A stretch of DNA of 21,513 nucleotides from JARRQB01 sp965368585 (GTDB lineage Bacteria; Pseudomonadota; Gammaproteobacteria; Chromatiales; Chromatiaceae). A model generated the notes under the pieces. The model was not told where the DNA came from and ran no database searches. It saw nothing but the letters and a program-made list of their open reading frames with translations. Below are positions 1 through 7,797 of the stretch, in pieces. The number at the start of each line of letters is the position of its first letter. Position 1 is the first letter of the stretch. The stretch is from positions 1 through 21,513 of the forward strand of contig CBDUNM010000083.1 in assembly GCA_965368585.1 (NCBI GenBank), written 5' to 3'. The translations under genes were made by a program, and so were the position numbers.

Positions 1-249
1 CGGCTTGACCCGAGGATGCACTTATCGTGCTGTCCAATTTTCGGGGGCCACTTCTACCCAAGCGATGTTATCCCAGATGTTGAACGGGAAAAAAGCATCG
101 AACTTATCGTCATGGGCACGGTGGCACGAACCGGCATACCCGGCCTGCTGATCGGCAATACGGCGGAGAGTGTTCTAAGCCAAGTGGGTTGTTCTGTCAT
201 CGCGGTTAAGCCCGATGGATTCGTCAGTCCGGTTGCGGTGGGCATTTAG
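1..249 (+). CDS. Universal stress protein, C-terminal end only (partial at window edge)
   Basis: The reading frame is open from the first base to a TAG at 247-249. It matches the last third of a UspA domain: a VIPDVEREKSIELIVMGTVA strand-helix segment, the GTVARTG...GNTAE nucleotide-binding loop, and the final CSVIAVKP strand. The last 44 residues before the tail align to the end of the complete USP at 5814-6794 with about 28 identities, so they are paralogues rather than a recent duplication. The window edge truncates the gene, so it cannot be told whether the upstream part is intact. The family binds ATP or similar nucleotides in the cytoplasm and is induced by stress. The first residues (about 1-18) fit the family less well and could mark a damaged or divergent stretch. 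Confidence 0.85.
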   Translation, partial: RLDPRMHLSCCPIFGGHFYPSDVIPDVEREKSIELIVMGTVARTGIPGLLIGNTAESVLSQVGCSVIAVKPDGFVSPVAVGI

Positions 250-303
250 TATGAATCACCATGATGCGGTCACCATCGCGGCCTTGATGGCATAATCCCA
301 TAG

Positions 304-468
304 CCCGGGAGGCTGTTGGGTTCTGTAGGGAAGCTGCTGCTGTTGAACTGGTTGATCGACTTGGGCCTGCCTTTCAGTATGCAACCATCGTTCATCGTGC
401 TGCCGATCGCAGCGTTCTTCGCACTAAGCATTGCGGTTACAGCGCGTAACGCCAAGAAGTGTAGGTAA
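304..468 (+). CDS. Possible small or remnant membrane protein, unrecognised
   Basis: The frame runs from just after a TAG at 301-303 to TAA at 466-468. There is no ATG early in it; CTG at 313 or TTG at 316 would be the only early starts. The translation contains KLLLLNWLIDLGLPF, then a clear transmembrane-like stretch (SFIVLPIAAFFALSIAV) and a basic tail (TARNAKKCR). A hydrophobic helix followed by positive residues is protein-like and not typical of random sequence. The lack of a good start and ribosome-binding site suggests the 3' end of a decayed membrane protein gene rather than an active gene. I do not recognise the family. Confidence 0.25.
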   Translation, partial: PGRLLGSVGKLLLLNWLIDLGLPFSMQPSFIVLPIAAFFALSIAVTARNAKKCR

Positions 469-748
469 GAAGATAATGTGACAAAAACAGGTAACCAGCA
501 GTCGGTTACAGGTAAGAGCACACATGCGAGTGATCAGTTAACGCGAACTCCCCGCAGATCAGAAATGAGTAAACTTCGGTGGTTGATTCGGCGTTAGATC
601 CGCAACTTCGCCTGCATTTCACGCAGCGGCGTGTGAAGAAAGGGACCTTGCGCATATTGTGGAACAGGCCGCGCAGACACGGTTGTGCGACCTGACAACA
701 CGATAGCTCGTGAAACAAAACCGGAAGCTGTCGCCTGAATTTGTCATC

Positions 749-762
749 GCCTTGATCAAGGC
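749..762. promoter_or_regulatory. 14-bp perfect palindrome upstream of cation ATPase
   Basis: GCCTTGATCAAGGC is a perfect inverted repeat whose last base is 63 bases upstream of the ATPase ATG at 826. Its core TTGATCAA has FNR/CRP-like half-sites but lacks the spacing of a canonical FNR box (TTGAT-N4-ATCAA), so it cannot be called one. It could be an operator for another dimeric regulator or chance. Function is inferred from position and symmetry only. Confidence 0.3.
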
Positions 763-825
763 CGCTTTATCGGACGGCCTGGGGTGCGCCCGAGATCGTC
801 CTGTGAACTAACGAGAATAGCCAAT

Positions 826-3549
826 ATGGATACTTTACTTTCAAGGCATTGGCACCATTTGCCGCGAGACGAGGTCGCAACGCTTCTGGAGTCGGACGCC
901 GCTAAAGGACTCGATATTTTTGAGGTGGCGCACCGGCAGAAGCATTTCGGTCCGAATCGCCTCGCGCTGAAGAAAGGTCAAAACCCCCTGGTTTTATTCC
1001 TGCTGCAATTTAATCAACCGCTTGTCTATATCCTGTTGGGCGCGACTATGGTCACCTTCGCGCTACAAGAATGGGTTGACAGTGGTGTCATCTTCGGTGT
1101 CGTGCTGGTTAATGCGGTCATCGGTTTTATCCAAGAATCCAAGGCGTTAAAGGCCATCGAGGCACTTGCAAGCAGCATGGAAGGTGTGGCGACAGTGATG
1201 CGGGCAGGAAAAAAGGAAAAAATCGCCGCCTTTGACCTGGTTCCCGGGGATCTGGTGCTGCTGCAGTCCGGGGATAAGGTGCCTGCGGATTTGCGCTTGT
1301 TGCGATCCCGGGAACTGCAGATCGATGAATCGGCGTTGACCGGCGAGTCTGCCCCGGTTCAAAAACAACCGGAACGGCTGGCCCAGGAAACGGTACTCGC
1401 TGATCGTAGCAATATGGCTTACTCGTCCACGCTGGTTACCTATGGTACCGGTGCAGGGATTGCTATCGCGACGGGTGACGGCACGGAGATCGGACAGATC
1501 AATGAGCTGATTGCCAGCGCCGATACGCTGGCCACTCCTTTGACGAAGAAGATCACGCACTTCAGCGGGGTCTTGCTGTGGATCATCTTGGCCCTTTCAA
1601 GCTTGACTTTGCTGGCGGGCTGGTGGCACGGGGCGCCGCTGCTCGACAACTTCATGGCGGCCGTGGCACTGGCAGTCGGTGCGATACCGGAGGGATTGCC
1701 AGCGGCGATGACCATCATGCTGGCGATTGGCGTGGGCAAGATGGCTCGCCGTCACGCAATTATCCGAAAAATGCCGGCGGTTGAAACCCTGGGCAGCACA
1801 ACCGTTATCTGTTCCGACAAGACTGGAACCCTGACCCAGAATCAGATGACGGTGCAGCAGGTCTTTACCGGCGGTTCGTGTTTCGAGTTCTCAGGCGTGG
1901 GCTACGCGCCGCTGGGGGAGGTCTTTCTTGGTGGGGCCGTGATCGAGACACCGTCATATCCCGCCCTCGTAGAGTGTCTGAAGGCGGGTATGTTGTGCAA
2001 CGACTCACGCCTGGTCGACAAGGGTGGGCAGTGGGGAATAGAAGGCGACCCGACGGAGGTCGCGTTGATCACCGCTGCGGCGAAGGCGGGGTTGTCGCGA
2101 GAGCTGATTGAGCAGGATGCCCCACGTGTGGATACCTTGCCGTTCGAATCTCAGCATCAGTACATGGCGACGCTGCACGAAGTGGCAGCAGAGTCGGCGT
2201 CTGTCATTTATCTGAAAGGTTCTGTCGAAAGCGTATTGTCCCGTTGCAGCGAAGCCTGCGGGGCGAGTCTTGAAGTCGAACCGATTGAAAAGCATCGCAT
2301 CCAGGGCCAGGTCGAGGAGATGGCTGCAAGTGGCCTGCGGGTGCTGGCCTTGGCGCGCAAGACGGTGCCTGCTGGCAGTCAGTCAGTCACACATTCTGAC
2401 GTCTTCGAGGGGCTTACCTTTCTCGGTTTTCAGGCGATGATGGATCCCCCGCGGCCGGAAGCGACCGCGGCCGTCAGTGCCTGCCAGAGGGCTGGCATCC
2501 ACGTCAAGATGATTACCGGTGACCACGTGGTGACTGCGGCAGCCATTGCCCGGCAGATAGGCCTCCGTGGTGGCGCTGAAAACGATTCAGACAGTTTCGC
2601 GATCAACGGCCATATGCTTTCGCAGATGACCGATCATGAGCTGCTTGACATTGCTCAGCGTGCAGCCGTGTTCGCGCGCGTCTCCCCCGAACAAAAGCTG
2701 CGACTGGTCGAGGCGCTACAGGCCAGCGGTCACGTGGTGGCGATGACCGGCGACGGGGTCAACGATGCACCCGCGCTGAAGCAGGCCAATATCGGTGTTG
2801 CCATGGGGATCGGCGGCACCGAGGTAGCCAAAGAGGCGGCGGACATGGTGCTCACGGATGACAACTTTGCAACCATCGAGGCGGCGGTCGAGGAAGGCCG
2901 TGCGGTATTTGACAACCTGGTCAAGTTCATCACCTGGACCCTGCCGACCAACATCGGTGAGGGGCTGGTGATCCTGGTCGCCGTGTTCGCCGGCGTCACG
3001 CTACCCATTACGCCGGTGCAGATTCTATGGATCAATATGACGACGGCAGTTTTGCTCGGCCTGACCTTGGCCTTCGAGGGCAAGGAGCCTGGCATCATGG
3101 CACGCCTGCCTCGACGTCCAGAGACACCGGTACTGACCCGGGAGCTCGGTTTTCGAATCGGGCTCGTGAGCCTGATGTTGGTGCTGGGTTCTTTCGGTTT
3201 TTTCGAATGGGCTTTGCTGCATGACGAGGGTGTAGACAAGGCGCGGACCGTCGCAGTCAATATGTTCGTTTTCGGTGAACTCTTCTATCTGTTCAATTGC
3301 CGATCGTTGCGTTACTCGATGTTCAGGGTCGGTGTTTTTTCCAATCGCTGGCTCATCCTTGGTGCGGCTGGTATGGTCTCGTTGCAATTATTGTTTACCT
3401 ATGCTCCGGCAATGAATCGGTTGTTTGGAACGGCCCCGATCGGGGTCGTGGAATGGACTTTAATTCTGGCGGGAGGGTTGGCTATCTATCTGGTGGTCGG
3501 TGTGGAGAAGTGGCTGCGCCGTCGTGCCCGTAGCCGGATCGGCGGCTGA
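826..3549 (+). CDS. P2-type cation-transporting P-type ATPase (HAD-IC family)
   Basis: This 907-residue integral membrane pump uses ATP, through a phospho-aspartate intermediate, to move a cation. All hallmarks are present: the N-terminal cation-ATPase domain (HWHHLPRDEV onward), actuator loop TGES at 172-175, PEGLP in M4 at 288-292, phosphorylation site DKTGT with Asp331, MITGDH, and the hinge TGDGVND at 641-647. The C-terminal membrane domain follows. Comparison with the SERCA Ca2+ sites shows Glu289 (M4), Asn709 and Glu712 (M5), and Asn737 and Thr740 (M6) kept, but the SERCA Asp800 position is Ala741. The ion is therefore uncertain (H+, Na+, K+ or Ca2+). An in-frame GTG at 784 exists, but the ATG at 826 begins the family-like sequence MDTLLSRHWHHLP and follows a purine-rich AACGAGAATAG. 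The stop is immediately followed by the ATG of the antiporter gene, so the two are surely co-transcribed. Confidence 0.93.
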   Translation: MDTLLSRHWHHLPRDEVATLLESDAAKGLDIFEVAHRQKHFGPNRLALKKGQNPLVLFLLQFNQPLVYILLGATMVTFALQEWVDSGVIFGVVLVNAVIGFIQESKALKAIEALASSMEGVATVMRAGKKEKIAAFDLVPGDLVLLQSGDKVPADLRLLRSRELQIDESALTGESAPVQKQPERLAQETVLADRSNMAYSSTLVTYGTGAGIAIATGDGTEIGQINELIASADTLATPLTKKITHFSGVLLWIILALSSLTLLAGWWHGAPLLDNFMAAVALAVGAIPEGLPAAMTIMLAIGVGKMARRHAIIRKMPAVETLGSTTVICSDKTGTLTQNQMTVQQVFTGGSCFEFSGVGYAPLGEVFLGGAVIETPSYPALVECLKAGMLCNDSRLVDKGGQWGIEGDPTEVALITAAAKAGLSRELIEQDAPRVDTLPFESQHQYMATLHEVAAESASVIYLKGSVESVLSRCSEACGASLEVEPIEKHRIQGQVEEMAASGLRVLALARKTVPAGSQSVTHSDVFEGLTFLGFQAMMDPPRPEATAAVSACQRAGIHVKMITGDHVVTAAAIARQIGLRGGAENDSDSFAINGHMLSQMTDHELLDIAQRAAVFARVSPEQKLRLVEALQASGHVVAMTGDGVNDAPALKQANIGVAMGIGGTEVAKEAADMVLTDDNFATIEAAVEEGRAVFDNLVKFITWTLPTNIGEGLVILVAVFAGVTLPITPVQILWINMTTAVLLGLTLAFEGKEPGIMARLPRRPETPVLTRELGFRIGLVSLMLVLGSFGFFEWALLHDEGVDKARTVAVNMFVFGELFYLFNCRSLRYSMFRVGVFSNRWLILGAAGMVSLQLLFTYAPAMNRLFGTAPIGVVEWTLILAGGLAIYLVVGVEKWLRRRARSRIGG

Positions 3550-5205
3550 ATGGGCATATTTCCCGACATCTTCACTGAAATGGCGGTGCTTCTGCTGCTG
3601 GCTGCCGCAGTGGGCGCCCTGGCTGTACGTCTGCGGCAACCGCTGATTGTTGCCTTTATTGCGGTCGGAATTCTGGTCGGGCCCTCGGTGCTGGGTTGGG
3701 TGAGCGCCAACGACCAAGTCGATCTGCTGGCCAAATTAGGCATCAGCTTGTTGCTGTTCGTCGTCGGACTCAAGCTGGACCTGCATATCATCCGGACTAT
3801 GGGGTCCGTGGCGCTGGCGACGGGGCTTGGCCAAGTATCGTTTACCAGCATCATCGGATATCTCATTGCGCTAGCGTTAGGCATGGCGCCGCTTGCGGCG
3901 CTGTATGTGGCGGTCGCCTTAACCTTCTCCAGCACCATCATTATCGTCAAGCTGCTGTCGGATAAACGCGAAGTGGACACCCTGCACGGCCGCATCGCCC
4001 TGGGATTCCTGATCGTGCAGGATTTAGTCGTCGTGTTGGCCATGATCGGCCTCAATGCGCTGAGCGATACGAGCGGAGCCTCGGTGGTCCATGCGACGTT
4101 CGCCGTGCTGTTGAAGGGTGTCGCTTTTCTTGTGGTCATCGGACTGATCACCCGTTATGTCCTGCCGCGTCTGCTTCATTTGCTGTCGCGCTCCCAGGAA
4201 CTGCTGGTGCTGTTCGGTATTGCCTGGGCTGTGGCGTTGGCGACTTTGGGCGTCATGCTGGGTTTCAGCAAGGAGGTGGGCGCCTTCGTCGCCGGCGTGT
4301 CATTGGCTTCCACGCCTTATCGGGATGCGCTGGGCGCGCGATTGGTCAGCCTGCGTGATTTCCTGCTGCTCTTCTTTTTTATCGACCTGGGGGCACGCCT
4401 CGACCTTGGACTGCTGGGCGCTCAACTCGTCGAGTCGTTGGTGTTCTCCTTATTTGTGCTGATCGGCAACCCGCTGATCGTGATGATCATCATGGGGGCG
4501 TTGGGCTACCGCAAGCGAACCGGTTTTTTGGCGGGGCTTACGGTGGCGCAAATCAGCGAATTTTCCTTGATTCTGGCGGCGTTGGGACTGAGCCTCGGTC
4601 ATGTTGACGCTGAGACTGTGGGGTTGATCACCTTGGTGGGCCTCATCACTATCAGTGCCTCGACCTATATGATCATTTTTTCCCACCCGCTCTATGAATG
4701 GCTGGCGCCGTGGCTGACGGTATTTGAGCGCCGGCGACCCCATAGGGAGATCGATCAGGGCGTGGTGCCTGAGGACGGGGTTACCGGGATCATTCTTTTT
4801 GGTATGGGGCGCTACGGGTCAGGCATTGCTCAGGCACTGCGGGCGCGTGGGTGTCGGGTGCTGAGCGTCGATTATAATCCGGAACTGGTCCGTTCCGGAG
4901 ACGCCATGGGTCACCCGGTGCTTTACGGCGATGCGGAAGATCCCGAGTTCATCGCGTCGCTGCCGCTTACCCGCATCCAGTGGGTCGTGAGCACAGCGCG
5001 CGAACGCCACGTTAATCAAACGCTGATCGATTCCCTGCGACACTTGGGCTATGCGGGCCGGATCGCCGTAACTGGCCACGGTCCGCGCGAGGTTGCCAGA
5101 CTGGAACAGGCGGGCGCCGATCTGGTGATGGTGCCGTACGCGGATGCCGCTCGCGAGGCGGTCGACCGGCTTTTGGGGCCAGTTTCCCCAGTAATCCCGA
5201 GCTAG
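3550..5205 (+). CDS. CPA2 cation/proton antiporter with C-terminal RCK (TrkA-N) domain
   Basis: A 551-residue membrane antiporter of the monovalent cation:proton antiporter-2 family (KefB/KefC-like). Residues about 5-390 are strongly hydrophobic, with 12-13 membrane segments. They contain the family signatures VGILVGPSVLG, LLLFVVGLKLDL and the GFLIVQDLVVVL segment, whose Gln157-Asp158 pair includes the conserved membrane aspartate. An RCK nucleotide-binding fold follows, starting at the glycine motif GMGRYG (418-423) with an acidic residue at the end of the second strand (SVDYNPEL), and ending near RLLG. The family exchanges K+ or Na+ for H+, with the RCK domain sensing NAD(H) or another nucleotide. 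Its ATG directly abuts the ATPase stop codon, so translation is probably coupled. No glutathione-binding signature or partner KefF/KefG gene was seen nearby, so a classical electrophile-gated K+ efflux role is not supported. Confidence 0.92.
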   Translation: MGIFPDIFTEMAVLLLLAAAVGALAVRLRQPLIVAFIAVGILVGPSVLGWVSANDQVDLLAKLGISLLLFVVGLKLDLHIIRTMGSVALATGLGQVSFTSIIGYLIALALGMAPLAALYVAVALTFSSTIIIVKLLSDKREVDTLHGRIALGFLIVQDLVVVLAMIGLNALSDTSGASVVHATFAVLLKGVAFLVVIGLITRYVLPRLLHLLSRSQELLVLFGIAWAVALATLGVMLGFSKEVGAFVAGVSLASTPYRDALGARLVSLRDFLLLFFFIDLGARLDLGLLGAQLVESLVFSLFVLIGNPLIVMIIMGALGYRKRTGFLAGLTVAQISEFSLILAALGLSLGHVDAETVGLITLVGLITISASTYMIIFSHPLYEWLAPWLTVFERRRPHREIDQGVVPEDGVTGIILFGMGRYGSGIAQALRARGCRVLSVDYNPELVRSGDAMGHPVLYGDAEDPEFIASLPLTRIQWVVSTARERHVNQTLIDSLRHLGYAGRIAVTGHGPREVARLEQAGADLVMVPYADAAREAVDRLLGPVSPVIPS

Positions 5206-5302
5206 GCTGCTGGGGTGGACGGCGTACTTGTTACGGTATTTTGAGATACAGTGATCACTAGCAATACGAGGCTGAACAGATATTGTTTTATCGAGCTGGC
5301 AA

Positions 5303-5758
5303 ATGAAATCAGTGAAGATAAAAGCGAGTTGGTCGACGGGCGTATCGCACGGCGTTTTGTTCTCGCTTATCTGGTTGATTCTCACCGATGGCGCCGCATC
5401 GTCCTCGTGGATCGGTGTGCCGGCAGTGTTGCTCACGTTGATCGCGAGTATTGTGTTATTCCCACCAGCGTCGCTGGTGTGGTATGAGCTTCTGAGATTC
5501 GTGCCCCTGTTACTCGTGCGCTCCCCGGTAGGTGGCATCGATGTGGCCTGGCACGCGTTTCATCCCGGCATGCCCACCGCCCCGGACGTCACCACCTATC
5601 CGCTGCGGTTGCCACCGGGATTTCTGCGGATACTCACGGTCAATACGGTCAGTCTGCTACCAGGCATTTTGAGCGCCGATCTCGGTACGAAGTGTTTGAA
5701 TGTACACGCGCTCGACGCTCGGAAAGACATTTTTTCGGAACTTTTAGCAGTGGAATGA
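5303..5758 (+). CDS. Na+/H+ antiporter subunit E (MnhE/MrpE family)
   Basis: A 151-residue membrane protein with the full MnhE pattern. Two or three N-terminal helices (GVLFSLIWLIL, GVPAVLLTLIASIVLF) lead into LLRFVPLLLVRSPVGGIDVA and RLPPGFLRILTVNTVSLLPG. The C-terminal soluble part carries the typical LNVHALDARKD strand. Length matches the family (roughly 110-160 residues). MrpE is an accessory subunit of the multi-subunit Mrp Na+/H+ antiporter in the cytoplasmic membrane. It is intact here, but the downstream subunit genes are fragments (6801 onward), so it may be orphaned, work with subunits encoded elsewhere, or have a separate role. The ATG at 5303 gives the usual N-terminus. The ribosome-binding site upstream is weak. 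It sits 97 bases after the antiporter and 55 bases before the USP gene on the same strand. Confidence 0.9.
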   Translation: MKSVKIKASWSTGVSHGVLFSLIWLILTDGAASSSWIGVPAVLLTLIASIVLFPPASLVWYELLRFVPLLLVRSPVGGIDVAWHAFHPGMPTAPDVTTYPLRLPPGFLRILTVNTVSLLPGILSADLGTKCLNVHALDARKDIFSELLAVE

Positions 5759-5800
5759 AGCGTGGCACGGATGTTCGGTACAACCGTGGGGATTTCTGAC

Positions 5801-5807
5801 GGAGGTG
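5801..5807 (+). promoter_or_regulatory. Strong Shine-Dalgarno (GGAGGTG) deciding the USP start
   Basis: GGAGGTG lies 6 bases upstream of ATG 5814, ideal spacing. The in-frame GTG at 5805 that would add three residues lies inside this site, so it cannot be the start. Confidence 0.85.
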
Positions 5808-5813
5808 AATGCA

Positions 5814-6794
5814 ATGAAGAGATTTAAAGATATTCTCTGTGTGGTGGTGCCTGGAAAAGCGTGCAAGTCCGCCATCGAACGTGCCGTCACGCTGGCGGAG
5901 AACAATCAAGCCGACCTGACGGTCGTTGATGTCGCCCCTCGCGTCACGGCCGGAATAGGGATGCCTGAGGGTGGCCCTATCTCAGCCGATCTGCAGGCTG
6001 CCGTGGTAAGCACCCATGCGCAGGAGTTGGAAACCCTGGTCGATCCTTACCGGAAAAGAATAAAGATTCAAACCAAAATATTGGTAGGCACGCCTTTTCT
6101 GGAGATTATTCGTGAGGTTCTGCGCAAAGGAAGTGATCTGGTAATAAAAAATCCCGAAACGGCGGATTGGCTGGATCGGTTGTTCGGTAGCGACGATATG
6201 CACTTGTTGCGCAAGTGTCCCTGCCCTGTTTGGCTCGTCAAGCCCAAGGCAGCGGGACCGTATCGACGTGTCCTGGCTACGGTGGATGTCGACGAAAGCT
6301 ACCCCGAGGATGAATTGGAAACACGACGAAAATTAAACCGCCAGGTCTTGGAGCTGGCCAGTTCTCTGGCGCTATCTGAGTTCGCCGAGCTGCACGTTGT
6401 GAGCGTCTGGAATCCCTTTGCTGAGGGCATCATGCACACCACCATGATGAGCACACCGGAAGAGGAGATCAATTCCTACGTCAATAAGACCCGGCGGCTA
6501 CATGAAGAAAACCTGGACCAACTGATGAATAAAACAATCAGGAATCTGGGGAAGCAAGCCTCGAGATACATCGATCCAACAACCCATCTACTGAAGGGCT
6601 CGGCGCGCAAAGAGATCCCTGGCCTGGCTAAGCGGATCGAGGCCGATCTTGTTGTCATGGGGACCGTGGCTCGCACCGGTGTCTCCGGATTCATCATGGG
6701 TAATACCGCCGAGACAATTCTCAATCAGATCGATTGCTCTGTGCTTGCGATCAAGCCGCCTGGTTTCAAAACGCCGGTCACGCAGGAAGATTGA
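5814..6794 (+). CDS. Tandem-domain universal stress protein (UspE-like)
   Basis: A 326-residue cytoplasmic protein made of two UspA folds. Domain 1 spans about residues 1-145 (KDILCVVVPGK..., ending HLLRKCPCPVWLVKP). Domain 2 spans about 150-320 (YRRVLATVDVD..., ending CSVLAIKPPGF). The second domain carries the nucleotide-loop pattern GTVARTG...GNTAE. The first lacks a full glycine-rich loop, having NPETADWLDRLFGSDDMHLL instead, as is usual for UspE-type first domains. The family binds nucleotides and promotes survival under starvation, osmotic or oxidative stress. The start at 5814 is set by GGAGGTG. It lies between MnhE and the MnhF relic, so it was probably embedded in an Mrp operon. The protein fragment at 1-249 is a paralogue. 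Confidence 0.92.
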   Translation: MKRFKDILCVVVPGKACKSAIERAVTLAENNQADLTVVDVAPRVTAGIGMPEGGPISADLQAAVVSTHAQELETLVDPYRKRIKIQTKILVGTPFLEIIREVLRKGSDLVIKNPETADWLDRLFGSDDMHLLRKCPCPVWLVKPKAAGPYRRVLATVDVDESYPEDELETRRKLNRQVLELASSLALSEFAELHVVSVWNPFAEGIMHTTMMSTPEEEINSYVNKTRRLHEENLDQLMNKTIRNLGKQASRYIDPTTHLLKGSARKEIPGLAKRIEADLVVMGTVARTGVSGFIMGNTAETILNQIDCSVLAIKPPGFKTPVTQED

Positions 6795-6800
6795 ACCCGC

Positions 6801-6884
6801 GTGCAGATCCTTTACCTTGCATTGGCGGTGCTTCTGCGACTAAACCTCGGCGCCGGGATGTGGCGCTCCTTTGTTCCCTGTTAG
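6801..6884 (+). pseudogene. MnhF/MrpF N-terminal stub
   Basis: Starting at GTG 6801, six bases after the USP stop, the frame reads VQILYLALAVLLRLNLGAGM, then WR. This resembles the first membrane helix and the LNL-G-WR turn of MrpF/MnhF subunits. The frame then hits TAG at 6882, giving 27 residues against a usual 85-95. Nothing after the stop resembles the rest of MnhF or an MnhG. I read it as the truncated 5' end of an Mrp antiporter subunit gene. The assignment rests on a short match and on its place between MnhE/USP and an MnhB-like relic. Confidence 0.5.
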
Positions 6885-6954
6885 CTGTGTCCCGCTTCAG
6901 CCGGTAGTGGAGTTGGGCTAGGCATTGCGCAGGCATGTAGCGACGACTCCGTTG

Positions 6955-7797
6955 TTCATTCTTGAAGTCAAGCAATTGCTGGATTTGTTTGGGTTGCTTC
7001 TCCTGGTTCTGATCGAGTTGATTGCGCTACTGGTCTCGGCGGTCGGCGCAGGACTGGCTTATGCCGTGTTGTCATTGCCGCCGGTCGCTACGGGACTAAA
7101 GGAAGCGGTCGCAGACCAATTGGCGCAGAGTGGGGTCAGCAATCCGGTGACCGCGGTTCTGCTCAGTTTCCGCGGCTACGACACATTACACGAAATGGGT
7201 GTACTGCTACTGGCGCCTGGTGGGCGTCTGGTCGCTGAGTTCGGCACCGTCGAGCCGAGCGGCCTTCCCGGGTGCCGTGTTGGATCATCTCACCCGGTTC
7301 TTGGCGCCGCTGATGATCCTGATAGCCGGCTAATTGCTTTGGGCTGGCGCCCATGCACCCGGCGGCGCTTTTCGGGCGGCGGCACTGGGCGCTGCCGGCG
7401 CGTTGCTGCCATGGGCGGGGTGGCGCCAGCCTGGGCCGCTGGCGGGCTGGCCGTTGCGCCTGACATTGGTCGTGAGCGTCGCGGAGTCGTTGGCGAGGGT
7501 CGATGATATCGCTGCAGCGCAGATGCATTGGGTGACGGTTGCCATAGCCTGTCTTGCCGTCCGCGGGCCGTTGCTGGCTGGTGTGGCCAGCCATAGTACC
7601 CATGGCTTTGGCACGTCGAAGACTACCGTGCAGCAATCCACGCAGGTGTCCACGGCAACGGCCCTACTGATGGCCGGTGGGCTGACGACAGCAGCCTTGC
7701 TGGCCGTGGCGTTCAACCTGGTCGCACTGTTATCTGCCGAGATCTGGCTCAACGCTATGATGATGTCTGTCGCCGCCATTGCGGCGTGGCTCTGAGA
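6955..7797 (+). pseudogene. MnhB/MrpB-like antiporter subunit, broken by a frameshift and a nonsense codon
   Basis: The first frame (to about 7215) encodes GAGLAYAVLSLPP and SNPVTAVLLSFRGYDTLHEM, characteristic of MrpB-type subunits, ending GVLLLA. An extra C at 7216-7217 shifts the frame. Read in the new frame the protein continues LVGVWSLSS...LDHLTRFLAPLMILIAG. It meets TAA at 7331-7333 exactly where relatives have Tyr, then resumes LLWAGAHAPGGAF, the hallmark of the MnhB domain. The frame stays open to TGA at 7795-7797, but after GWPLRLTLVV the sequence no longer looks like a normal MnhB C-terminus. It contains a segment (VALLSAEIWLNAMMM) faintly like NuoK/MnhC helices. The intact protein would have been an integral membrane part of an Mrp Na+/H+ antiporter. 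As written it is a pseudogene unless both lesions are sequencing errors. Confidence 0.8.

Larger units (their letters stand above)
250..825. other. Non-coding or degenerate leader between USP fragment and cation ATPase
   Basis: No convincing gene fills this 576-base gap. It holds a short ORF at 252-296 (MNHHDAV...), a 55-codon hydrophobic ORF at 304-468 described separately, and a 33-codon ORF at 710-811 (GTG start, contains KLSPEFVIALIKAALSDGLG) that stops 14 bases before the ATPase ATG. A 14-bp perfect palindrome, GCCTTGATCAAGGC, lies at 749-762. Overlapping it, AGGCCG (759-764) can pair with CGGCCT (775-780). These could belong to the ATPase leader, but no promoter was recognised with confidence. 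Confidence 0.5.

Noticed and set aside
749..762. FNR/Anr box upstream of the ATPase
   Set aside because: The palindrome lacks the four-base spacer of TTGAT-N4-ATCAA; it is kept only as an unassigned palindrome.
784..825. GTG at 784 as start of the cation ATPase
   Set aside because: The added residues are unlike the family, and the ATG at 826 starts the normal N-terminus with purine-rich sequence just upstream.
3550..5205. Classical KefB/KefC glutathione-gated K+ efflux system
   Set aside because: No KefF/KefG partner gene and no recognisable glutathione-site signature; kept as a general CPA2 antiporter.
7334..7797. Separate 153-residue membrane protein starting at TTG 7334
   Set aside because: Its first residues (LLWAGAHAPGGAF) are the middle of an MnhB domain whose start lies upstream of the TAA at 7331, so it is the tail of a pseudogene.
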